DNA from: Candidatus Poribacteria bacterium | Lineage (GTDB): Bacteria > Poribacteria > WGA-4E > WGA-3G | NCBI GenBank assembly: GCA_022824265.1 | Contig: JAJEAG010000027.1 | Span: 1 to 64,000 of the forward strand | Length of the DNA stretch: 64,000 nucleotides | Direction of reading: 5' to 3' | In this document: one piece after another, positions 36,919-45,052 of the stretch | How positions within the stretch are numbered: the stretch's first letter is position 1 | Layout of the letters: each line of letters starts with the position of its first letter | Program-made: the position numbers and the translations under genes | Notes under the pieces: generated by a model | Database searches by the model: none | Told to the model about the DNA's origin: nothing | Seen by the model: the letters and a program-made list of their open reading frames with translations, nothing else

Positions 36919-37185
36919 TTGAAAATGACCTATGTAATTTGCGAACCATGCATTGATGTAAAAGACAACGCTTGTACCATCGTTTGTCCCGTTGAATGTA
37001 TTTACCCAATGCAAGACGAAGACCCAGACGAATTTGAAGAAGTAAATCAACTCTATATTGACCCAGAAGAATGTATTGATTGTGCAATATGTGTAGATGA
37101 GTGTCCAGTTGAAGCAATCTTTGCTGATATAGATGTCCCAGAAGAATGGGAACACTATATTGAAATAAACGCTGATTATTTTTAA
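36919..37185 (+). CDS. ferredoxin (3Fe-4S/4Fe-4S type), copy 1
   Basis: An 88-aa ferredoxin, related to the Thermus/Azotobacter FdI family. Cysteines at 6, 9, 17, 21, 25, 50, 53, 56 and 60; by homology C6, C17 and C60 bind a 3Fe-4S cluster and C21, C50, C53 and C56 a 4Fe-4S cluster. An acidic insert (QDEDPDEFEEV) lies between the halves. The tail WEHYIEINADYF is near-identical in all three copies. First of three tandem paralogues; soluble electron carrier. Confidence 0.92.
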   Translation: MKMTYVICEPCIDVKDNACTIVCPVECIYPMQDEDPDEFEEVNQLYIDPEECIDCAICVDECPVEAIFADIDVPEEWEHYIEINADYF

Positions 37186-37240
37186 CAGTAAACATTTATT
37201 GACAATTTAGAAAAAATGAATATAATATAAGGTAAGGAAT

Positions 37241-37522
37241 ATGACTTATGTAATATGTGAACCTTGTGTTGATGTAAAGGATAGTGCCTGTGCTGATATT
37301 TGTCCTTGTGATGCCATACGACCAAATCCATCGGATGAATCAGATGAGTATGAAGGGGTTAATCAACTTTTCATTGATCCAGAAACCTGTATTGAATGCG
37401 GAGTGTGTGAACCAGAATGTCCTGTGGAGGCTATTTATTTTAAAGAAGATGTTCCCGATGAATGGGAGCAATACATACAGATAAACGCTGATTATTTCAT
37501 AGATCAAAATATCAGTGTTTAA
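37241..37522 (+). CDS. ferredoxin, copy 2, with a shifted cysteine
   Basis: A 93-aa paralogue. The cluster ligands C6, C17, C21, C50, C53, C56 and C60 are kept, but CPVEC in copies 1 and 3 has become CPCDA, so the cysteine at 25 is absent and one at 23 has appeared. The former is the free cysteine beside the cluster in relatives. It also has a seven-residue C-terminal extension (IDQNISV). GGTAAGGAAT precedes the ATG. It may tune redox potential differently. Confidence 0.88.
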   Translation: MTYVICEPCVDVKDSACADICPCDAIRPNPSDESDEYEGVNQLFIDPETCIECGVCEPECPVEAIYFKEDVPDEWEQYIQINADYFIDQNISV

Positions 37523-37565
37523 ACTAACAACTTGTACGTTATAATATAATAGAAAGGAGATTATA

Positions 37566-37829
37566 ATGACGTATGTTATATGCGAACCTTGCATAGACGA
37601 AAAAGACGCTTCTTGTGTTGATGTGTGTCCGGTGGATTGCATTCACCCACACCCAACTGATGCAGAGGAAGAATTTGAAGAAGTAGAAATGCTTTACATC
37701 GATCCCGAAGAATGCATCGATTGTGGTGTGTGTGAACCAGAATGTCCTGTGGAGGCTATCTTCATGGAAGAGGATGTTCCAGAAGAGTGGGAACATTTCA
37801 TAGAAATAAACGCTGATTATTTTGAGTAA
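37566..37829 (+). CDS. ferredoxin (3Fe-4S/4Fe-4S type), copy 3
   Basis: An 87-aa paralogue with the same cysteine layout as copy 1 (including C25). It starts TYVICEPCIDEKDASCVDVC. AGAAAGGAG lies upstream of the ATG. The acidic linker reads HPTDAEEEFEEVEM. Third gene of the tandem array; its 3' side is followed by a long inverted repeat (37866-37947). Confidence 0.92.
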   Translation: MTYVICEPCIDEKDASCVDVCPVDCIHPHPTDAEEEFEEVEMLYIDPEECIDCGVCEPECPVEAIFMEEDVPEEWEHFIEINADYFE

Positions 37830-37865
37830 TATAGCACCAAATTGACTACTTGTAAGTCGAAAATT

Positions 37866-37947
37866 AAGGTGTTGTCTAATAATAATTGATATAGGTTTAA
37901 GTTGTAATCATTAGAACTGTGCCATATCATACATTAGACAACACCTT
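37866..37947. repeat. 15-bp perfect inverted repeat after the ferredoxins
   Basis: AAGGTGTTGTCTAAT (37866-37880) and ATTAGACAACACCTT (37933-37947) are perfect inverted repeats around a 52-base loop. On the plus strand TGTCTTTTC follows, a poor terminator tail. It could end the ferredoxin transcripts or be a tiny mobile element. Just downstream lies MITE-like copy B. Confidence 0.5.
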
Positions 37948-38010
37948 TGTCTTTTCAATAGATATACATTCACACAGATCAAAAAATTACAAGAATATAT
38001 AATTTGAGCA

Positions 38011-38174
38011 GGATTATTTAGTTTTCGGTTTTTCTGATGCATTTCATCACAAACGTTAATGTAATGTAGGTAAGGTAATACTTAGGAACTCAATATGGTA
38101 GTATGCACCGATGCAATTCAAATCTAACTATTAGTCCAACTCGTCAACTATAAATTTATAAAACTAAATAACCC
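38011..38174. mobile_element. MITE-like element, copy B (164 bp)
   Basis: Ends are GGATTATTTAGTTTTC (38011-38026) and TAAAACTAAATAACCC (38159-38174). The core matches the reverse complement of copy A at 25708-25896 over its whole length, including TAATGTAATGTAGGTAAGG, except that about 25 bp of hairpin in A are missing. The gap 37830-38249 holds nothing else I can name. Confidence 0.7.
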
Positions 38175-38249
38175 TGTAATTTGAGGAATGAAAAGGTATA
38201 TTGATTGGATTTCTGTCAAAATATATCCTGTTATGTTTTCAAACTAATG

Positions 38250-41200
38250 CTAACGTCTTATAACCATTTTCCGAGTTTGGGAGTAATCCCCTGCAGTAAG
38301 TGTATAATAATAAACACCACTGGCGACAGGTTCACCATGCATGTTCCGTCCATTCCAATAAGCAGTGTGCTTTCCAGTTCTTTGAAAACCCAATGTATGA
38401 TGAAACACAAGACGACCCTGTGAATTATATATCGACAGCGATGTATAACTATTGTTTGCAAGTGAGTAAGGAATCCATGTTTCGGGATTGAACGGATTTG
38501 GATGGTTTTGGAAGAGTTGATTTGTAGGTAATGAAATCAACGGTTTAGTTTGTGAAAGAGAGTCAATTGATATTTCTTCAACTGCAAGTTTGGATGAGTC
38601 TGTATTAATGCGGAATGTTTTAAGTTGAAATCTATCTGTAATATATACAGTACTATCGTTAATAACAAGGTCAGTAGGGGATTGCAATTGCGTATAACGT
38701 GATTGACGATGCATTGAGCGAGTATCTATAATTTGTAGTGAATCAATATCAAGTAGATAAAGAAAATGTCCAATCACTTCAGCTGCAATTGGTAATCGTG
38801 TATCTGTATACTCTTGGGTAAGTACAGGTTGAATAGGATTTTGTATATTTAATTGTAGTACACCGTTCAGGTTGTCTAATACAAATAGGTGGTTATCATC
38901 AAGAGTGACATTTGTCGTATTACCTATCGTATTATATTGAGAAATTGGACGTGGTCGTGCTGGGTCTTCAATATCTAAAATCTGAACTCCACCATCCAAC
39001 GAAGCAACATATATATGTGATGCATTATAAGTCATTTTGTATGCTGACCCAGGTAAATTTCGTTGTGATACTATTTGACTACGAGCAAGGTCTTTTATAT
39101 CAACTACAATAAGATCCTTTGCGCATAAATATGCGTAGTCTTGAATCAAGGTAATATCCCAGACTGGATGGGTTGTTGGAATATGTACAAGTTTTTCACC
39201 TGTTCGCACATTTATGACATCCATACCATTTTCAAATCCAACATAAACGTGTGGATTTTGAAGATGAACACTTAGTACTCCCTGTTCTCCATAGAAAGAA
39301 CGAATGACCTGCGAAATCTCACCATTATATGGATCAGTCAATTCGGCAGTCTTCAATCCACCTATTCCGTTTGCGATTGCAATTGTAGTATTAACCCCGT
39401 TATCTTCCACATCAAGCGAATAGGCATTACCTCCAGCATGATAGTGATTAACCCATATTGGCACATCAGGATGTGTAACATTTATGGTTTGAATTCCCCC
39501 TTTACCATCTGCAACATAAGCATAGGTTTCCTTATCTTTATCAGAATACCATAACGCGACATCTTCAGCATTTCCAAATGTTGGAATTGAAGAAATAACA
39601 CGCGGTGAATTCGTATTATTGACATTAACGATTTGAAGTCCTGATTGACGGTCAGTCAGATATAATAATTCTTGGAAGAAATTAATTGATGAGACATTTC
39701 CTGGAGTGTTTGCCTGAGATACGATTCTTGGTGCAATCAGATTAACAAAATTCATAATACGAAGATCGCCAGATGCAACAAGTACAAAATTTCCCAATAT
39801 ATCAAAATCAGTTGCAAGAATAGAGACTATCCCATTAACCGTAAAACCACCAAGTTGGTTTGGAGTCAATATGTATAATCCCTGAGCATTATCACTTAAA
39901 TAAATTGTTCCATCATCGTTTGTAGATACATTTAACGGTGTACCAGCTGTCTGAAATGTACGTCTTGGTTGCGGTTTATCGTGATTATGTATATCCTGTT
40001 GATTATATATCAACAAACCCCGCACTGCATCAAGTGCATATAAATTTCCATCTGATATATATACATCAAGGGCATCTTGTAACCCTGAGAGTGTTTTTAC
40101 CAATAGTGGTGAAGTGGGTTGATGAACATCAATAACATGTATTCCCGATTCCCCATCCGCGATATAGACATTATCTCCATCAATGGCGATAGCTTGCGCA
40201 ATTCCCGGTGTCTCAATTTCACCAATATGTATTGGTGATGGGTTTAAAGTAAATATCTCAACACCCCAATTACTTGCAGCAAAGACTTTATCATCCTGTA
40301 TAACAATCTTGTTATAGTTGCTTGATAGATGAATTTGTGTCATCGGTTCAAGTTTTGGATAGTTATCTGATGGAACTAAAGATATTCCTACATTTCGTAT
40401 TGTGTTAATCATTTCAGTATTGCTTTTTGAAGGAAATGTGACTGTGTTAGGTATCCACTGTCCATTCAATGGATCTATATTTCTCTGAGGTGTATTTTGT
40501 AATATATTTATTGCTGCATTTCCCTCTCCTTGAATAGCAAGATAACGGAACGACTGTGGATATTCGGAGGTAACAATTAAAAGGATCTCTCCTTCACGTT
40601 TTAAATGCGATAGCTCCATCTTATTAATACTTTGATTATTAGGATTGTTTGGTTCAGGGACTGCTGGAACAGGAGTGATTATCGGTCTATTTCTATTGGG
40701 TTCAAAATATGCTATATTTGCATATAACCCTGATTGATTGTTTGATATCAAGGATAATTCAAGATTTTCTGGTAAATTCTGAAAGAGAATATATTCTACA
40801 CCCCAACTGTCTATAGGTATATCATCTGACATATATGGAAAACGAGCGATACGGGATGTGCGTTTTGTCACTTTCCGATTGGGTAGGTTTTGATAACTAA
40901 GTTGCCTACCGTTAGCAGGATTGTTTAACCAATTCGCAATACTCCAATATAGAAAGACATCAACAATATTTTTATTTTTACCTAATGAAGTATCTATCGC
41001 TGGAAGTCCAAGTGAATCTTCTGCTGCAAGTCTACGTATGAAGTCAATACCGCCATGGTTTTCATAAAGGTATAGAAGAAACATAAATGCTGCGCCATAA
41101 TAAGATTCAAAATTGTTAGCTGTCGTCAATGATATACTTGGTTCTGCAAGGTAACCATCCACAAATAATGTATGAACAGTACCATATACTCCCCACTCTG

Positions 41201-41918
41201 TCAGCGAAGCAATACCTTCCTCTAACCAACGTTGATCGGTCGTTCCTCCATTCTGATACCAATTCACAAGATGTGCAAATTCGTGGGCAAGACTACTATA
41301 GAAGGTATGCCGTGAACGTTGCTTGAATTGAAAAATGTCCAAATACAACATATCTCTTCGGTTACTTGTTGGATATGTTGGGTGCTGGTCAATTGGTGAA
41401 AAATACCCTCCGTAATCTCTGGCAGACATATTCATGCCAACATCGTGAAATAAGATAGTGATTTTATTGTCCCGATCTAAACCGGGTTGAAATTCTGATC
41501 CAATCCAGTGATGTACTTCAGAATATATCTTTGTATCAAAGGTATCCGCAACTGCTTCTGCTTCATTATCTGTAAGCATATCTTGGAAAGTTTCGTCAAT
41601 ATAGATATAACAATGTACACCTACTGCAACACATTTTGCTTTGATTGATGCTGTGGGTATGTGAATAAAAAATCGGTCAATTTGTCCTTTTTTGGCAGGA
41701 GCTGCAGGTGCTGCTAATATGTTATTAATGCCTGTCCTGTTCTGCAGGTTAGTCGGTGGTATATGTTGACATAACAGCGGTGTACCACACTTCCATGGTT
41801 CTGCATGTAGTGTTATATAGTTTCCACCTAACCATCCAATTACAAGGATAGTACAGATGCCAAACAGTTTTCGTGAGATATGAGTTGAATTCTTGATAAT
41901 ATGTATAGAATTAGACAT
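38250..41918 (-). CDS. secreted M30-like metalloprotease with beta-propeller and FlgD-type C-terminal domain
   Basis: A 1222-aa protein. An N-terminal signal/TM segment (about 18-38) is followed by a protease-like domain with the zinc motif LAHEFAHLVNW (HExxH) and a downstream WLEEGIAS glutamate, as in hyicolysin-like gluzincins. Residues about 540-1090 contain many repeats like GIHVIDVHQPTSPLLVKTL and GLQIVNVNNTNSPRVIS (LVIVD type, propeller). The final 90 residues, from NHPNPFNPETWIPYSL to GVYYYTLTAG and MVIRR, match a FlgD-like domain used as a T9SS sorting signal. It is therefore a different C-terminal type from the W-tail proteins. Substrate unknown. Confidence 0.85.
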   Translation of the reverse strand: MSNSIHIIKNSTHISRKLFGICTILVIGWLGGNYITLHAEPWKCGTPLLCQHIPPTNLQNRTGINNILAAPAAPAKKGQIDRFFIHIPTASIKAKCVAVGVHCYIYIDETFQDMLTDNEAEAVADTFDTKIYSEVHHWIGSEFQPGLDRDNKITILFHDVGMNMSARDYGGYFSPIDQHPTYPTSNRRDMLYLDIFQFKQRSRHTFYSSLAHEFAHLVNWYQNGGTTDQRWLEEGIASLTEWGVYGTVHTLFVDGYLAEPSISLTTANNFESYYGAAFMFLLYLYENHGGIDFIRRLAAEDSLGLPAIDTSLGKNKNIVDVFLYWSIANWLNNPANGRQLSYQNLPNRKVTKRTSRIARFPYMSDDIPIDSWGVEYILFQNLPENLELSLISNNQSGLYANIAYFEPNRNRPIITPVPAVPEPNNPNNQSINKMELSHLKREGEILLIVTSEYPQSFRYLAIQGEGNAAINILQNTPQRNIDPLNGQWIPNTVTFPSKSNTEMINTIRNVGISLVPSDNYPKLEPMTQIHLSSNYNKIVIQDDKVFAASNWGVEIFTLNPSPIHIGEIETPGIAQAIAIDGDNVYIADGESGIHVIDVHQPTSPLLVKTLSGLQDALDVYISDGNLYALDAVRGLLIYNQQDIHNHDKPQPRRTFQTAGTPLNVSTNDDGTIYLSDNAQGLYILTPNQLGGFTVNGIVSILATDFDILGNFVLVASGDLRIMNFVNLIAPRIVSQANTPGNVSSINFFQELLYLTDRQSGLQIVNVNNTNSPRVISSIPTFGNAEDVALWYSDKDKETYAYVADGKGGIQTINVTHPDVPIWVNHYHAGGNAYSLDVEDNGVNTTIAIANGIGGLKTAELTDPYNGEISQVIRSFYGEQGVLSVHLQNPHVYVGFENGMDVINVRTGEKLVHIPTTHPVWDITLIQDYAYLCAKDLIVVDIKDLARSQIVSQRNLPGSAYKMTYNASHIYVASLDGGVQILDIEDPARPRPISQYNTIGNTTNVTLDDNHLFVLDNLNGVLQLNIQNPIQPVLTQEYTDTRLPIAAEVIGHFLYLLDIDSLQIIDTRSMHRQSRYTQLQSPTDLVINDSTVYITDRFQLKTFRINTDSSKLAVEEISIDSLSQTKPLISLPTNQLFQNHPNPFNPETWIPYSLANNSYTSLSIYNSQGRLVFHHTLGFQRTGKHTAYWNGRNMHGEPVASGVYYYTLTAGDYSQTRKMVIRR

Positions 41919-42099
41919 TAGATCAATAATGGATGACTCTTTATCACTTTTTGAATATAATAGTGTGAGTCTATAAAAAAGGATAGATAATCTAAAAACA
42001 TCATAGTCATTGTGTATTCTGTTAGTTTACTGAAACTGATCGAGTCCTACACTTTGAGACTAAATAATGTATTCAGATCTTTGATTAAATAGTAATAAA

Positions 42100-42525
42100 A
42101 TGGTAATGAAACCTTTTGAATTCATAGAACATACTGCCGATGCAGGTTTGCTTGTTCGGGGAGATTCGCTTATATCCCTTTTCACGAATGCAGCACACGG
42201 TCTATTTGAAATGATCGCAGTTGTTAATTCAATTGATGAAGTCTCTGAAATAGACATTCACGTTCAAGCTGATACGATTGAAGCGTTAATTGTTGCTTGG
42301 TTGGATGAATTAAATTATAGACATGAAACGGAAGAAATGTTTTTTAAACGTGTAGAGATTCTAAATCTCAATTCAACAGAGCTAAATGCTAAAGTCTATG
42401 GTGAACCAACAAATTTTGATAAACATGTTGTATATACTGAGATCAAGGCGGTTACATACCATCAACTATATGTGAAACAAAATCCTAATGGTGATTGGGA
42501 GGCACAGGTCATATTTGATTTATAG
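42100..42525 (+). CDS. archease
   Basis: A 141-aa archease, the activator of the RNA ligase RtcB. It has FEFIEHTADAGLLVRG near the start, with the conserved His-Thr-Ala-Asp, then ALIVAWLDELNYRHE and KAVTYHQLYVK near the C-terminus, and the terminal VIFDL. Acts in tRNA splicing or RNA repair in other organisms. RtcB is not present in the window. The start could be 42100 or the ATG two codons later; neither has a strong RBS. Confidence 0.9.
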   Translation: MVMKPFEFIEHTADAGLLVRGDSLISLFTNAAHGLFEMIAVVNSIDEVSEIDIHVQADTIEALIVAWLDELNYRHETEEMFFKRVEILNLNSTELNAKVYGEPTNFDKHVVYTEIKAVTYHQLYVKQNPNGDWEAQVIFDL

Positions 42526-42562
42526 CCAATATCAAATTATAGTTATTCAATGTTTATATCTC

Positions 42563-44302
42563 TCACTGTCCCTCTTTTATAGATATTTTCTGATTAGGTT
42601 GGACATTGGACAACTCAGAAACTTCTCCGCTTAACCAAAACACTTCAATTGATTCAATTACGGTATCACCATTTATGCCGAAAGTTGCGGTTAATTCACT
42701 CTGTGAACAGTAACTTGATCCGCTTTTCACTGTTTTTGTTTGAGTGCCAATAGACGATTTTAGTCGGATACGTGTACCAATACCGTTTCGGTTGCTTTTA
42801 GTTCCAACCAGTTGGATTTTAATCCAATTATTATTGTTTCCGCCATCATTACGATATAGATGAGCAGGTCCATTTGATGTTGTAACAAGTAAATCCTGAT
42901 CTCCATCATTATCTATGTCACCGTATGCAGCCCCTCTTCCAACTATAGGTTTTGCTAAATCCTGACCAACCTTATGTAGGACATCTTTAAATATACCTTC
43001 CGACATGTTTCGAAAAAGATGTGGCTGTTGTGCGTAGGTCACCTCACTTTGGACTTTGTTAATGTCTGTTTCCACATGACCATTTGAAGTGAAAATGTCA
43101 ATATTTCCATCAAGGTCAAAATCAAAGAAAAAGCAGCCGAAGGTGAGTGTCAATAAACTTGTTCTACCAAGTTGTGCTATAGGGGCATCGTCATGAAAGA
43201 AATCACCTTCATTTCGGTATAGGTTCAGCATTTCATTTGAAAAATTGCCAATAATGAGACTTTCTCGTCCGCTCTTATCATAGTCTGCAGCATCCACACC
43301 CATTGCTCCTGTAGCAACACCTCTCTCATCATAAGCAACTGCTGTCAGCATACCTACTTCAATAAAAGTACCATCACCGTTATTCTGATATAATTTGTTT
43401 GGCTGTGTATCGTTTGCCTCAAAGATATCAGAAAGTCCATCTTGATTAAAATCAAGGATACACACACCTAATGATTTACTATCCGGATCAATTATTCCAG
43501 CATTTTGGGAAGCATCAACGAATGTTCCGTTACCGCGATTACGAAAGAGTTTACTCGCTTGTCCTTTATACGATTCAGGTGTACAGTATGCTTTGTTTTT
43601 ACCATCAAGAGTACAGAAAATATCTGTCTCAATTGACCATTCAACATAATTCGCCACGTAGATATCCAGATAACCATCCAGATTGTAATCCAACCAAGCA
43701 CAACTTGTGCCAAAACCTGGGTTACTTATTCCAGCTTTTTCTGTAACATCAACAAAAGTGCCATCACCACCGTTTTGGAAAAGTCTGTCATCTTCAAGAC
43801 AACTGATATATATATCGTCGTCCCCATCATTGTCATAATCACCAATGGCAACACCCATTCCATATACCGGCAAATTCAAACCAGCAGGTATTGTTACATC
43901 CGTGAACGTGCCATCCATATTATTTCGGTACAGTGCTAATGTCTGACGTTTTCCCGTTGGGTGTCCTACCCAATCCATTCCATTTACGAGTAGTATGTCT
44001 TGCCATTCATCTGCATTGTAATCGAAAATTGCACATCCTGACCCCATTGTTTCGGGTAAATACTTTTCACCGAAGGCACCATTATTATGCACAAAATCGA
44101 TTCCTGCTTCCTTAGTGATTTCTGTAAATTGTGGGAGTCTTTCTGCAAAAAGGTTCACAGTAGTCATAAAGGATGCAATTACAACGATACAAGACACCAA
44201 AGTCAACATTGTTGACTCAAAAAAAGTCTTATTGGACAATTTTTCGGGTATTAGTAGCAAGGTACACCTTTCATTATTTCTAAACAAAGAACTAATTACC
44301 AT
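42563..44302 (-). CDS. exported ASPIC/UnbV VCBS-repeat protein
   Basis: A 579-aa protein like CRTAC1. A hydrophobic signal starts at about residue 32-54. It opens FTEITKEAGIDFVHNNGAFG and has many FG-GAP/VCBS units with the calcium motif DYDNDGDDD, DYNLDGYLD or DIDNDGDQD. The C-terminus is the ASPIC domain (KSSIGTQTKTVKSGSSYCSQ and the end QKISIKEGQ). Paralogous to the protein at 58097. Possible starts at 44302 or 44209; no RBS decides between them. Confidence 0.87.
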   Translation of the reverse strand: MVISSLFRNNERCTLLLIPEKLSNKTFFESTMLTLVSCIVVIASFMTTVNLFAERLPQFTEITKEAGIDFVHNNGAFGEKYLPETMGSGCAIFDYNADEWQDILLVNGMDWVGHPTGKRQTLALYRNNMDGTFTDVTIPAGLNLPVYGMGVAIGDYDNDGDDDIYISCLEDDRLFQNGGDGTFVDVTEKAGISNPGFGTSCAWLDYNLDGYLDIYVANYVEWSIETDIFCTLDGKNKAYCTPESYKGQASKLFRNRGNGTFVDASQNAGIIDPDSKSLGVCILDFNQDGLSDIFEANDTQPNKLYQNNGDGTFIEVGMLTAVAYDERGVATGAMGVDAADYDKSGRESLIIGNFSNEMLNLYRNEGDFFHDDAPIAQLGRTSLLTLTFGCFFFDFDLDGNIDIFTSNGHVETDINKVQSEVTYAQQPHLFRNMSEGIFKDVLHKVGQDLAKPIVGRGAAYGDIDNDGDQDLLVTTSNGPAHLYRNDGGNNNNWIKIQLVGTKSNRNGIGTRIRLKSSIGTQTKTVKSGSSYCSQSELTATFGINGDTVIESIEVFWLSGEVSELSNVQPNQKISIKEGQ

Positions 44303-44339
44303 AACAGAATGACACGATCAAACAAATCAGATCTTAATA

Positions 44340-45038
44340 TCACCTGATTTTCAGTTTTCCCCAAGTCGTTGCGAGTTTCGCTCGAGGTTCAACATCACGC
44401 GGTTTACCTGGACCACCATTTGGAATGTTATCACCTGTTATTTCTACATCATCAAATCTTGCGCGAGCATCGCCAACGACCAGACCAGCCTTTCCACCCT
44501 TTAATGGTGCAGGATCAGTCGCAGTAAATTCCAAATCGTTTATTCTAAATGTTAATGTTCCATCTTCAGATACTGAAGCACTTAGGTCGTACCAAACCTC
44601 TTTTTCTAAAGTAAATGGACGGTTTACCATTCCACCACCTGGAACACCTTTTATTATACTAACAGTATCAGAAACAAAATAAAGGAAAAATAGATAACGA
44701 CTATCTTCATGTCCTCTATCCTGAAGTGTTAGACCAATATAGGGAGGATCATTTTTTTCTTCTTCTAACATAATTCGACAGGATACAGTATAGAATCTCC
44801 AATCCATTTCTCCTGTAAGCCAAAGACTCATGAAATCGGGTAGAAATATTTCTCCAACCGCTTCACCATCGTTTATCCACCATTTTTCGACTTGACGGTC
44901 GAGGTTAAATATTTCCCATTCTTTTGTGTTATTGTCTTCAAAATCATCTCTCCATGTTCCTGCAAATGCGGACAAAACTGCACACATTGAGAAACATAGG
45001 ATAAAGAGACAATAAACATAGACATTTCTGATTTTCAC
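44340..45038 (-). CDS. exported LamG/DUF1080-like protein with W-tail
   Basis: A 232-aa protein starting with GTG at 45038 (AAGGAG upstream). The signal peptide ends at SAFAG; the mature part starts TWRDDFEDNNTKEWEIFNLD. Later GRFTLEKEVWYDLSASVSED-like text and RARFDDVEITG suggest a concanavalin-type 3-keto-disaccharide-hydrolase-like sandwich. The end is KLATTWGKLKIR, the clearest example of the tail. It is 14 bp after the helicase gene. Confidence 0.78.
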   Translation of the reverse strand: MKIRNVYVYCLFILCFSMCAVLSAFAGTWRDDFEDNNTKEWEIFNLDRQVEKWWINDGEAVGEIFLPDFMSLWLTGEMDWRFYTVSCRIMLEEEKNDPPYIGLTLQDRGHEDSRYLFFLYFVSDTVSIIKGVPGGGMVNRPFTLEKEVWYDLSASVSEDGTLTFRINDLEFTATDPAPLKGGKAGLVVGDARARFDDVEITGDNIPNGGPGKPRDVEPRAKLATTWGKLKIR

Positions 45039-45052
45039 TGTTTTCTCCTTTG

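Noticed and set aside
42030-42060. GAAACTGATCG shared with 555-566
   Set aside because: Only 11 bases match with no flanking similarity, so it can be chance.
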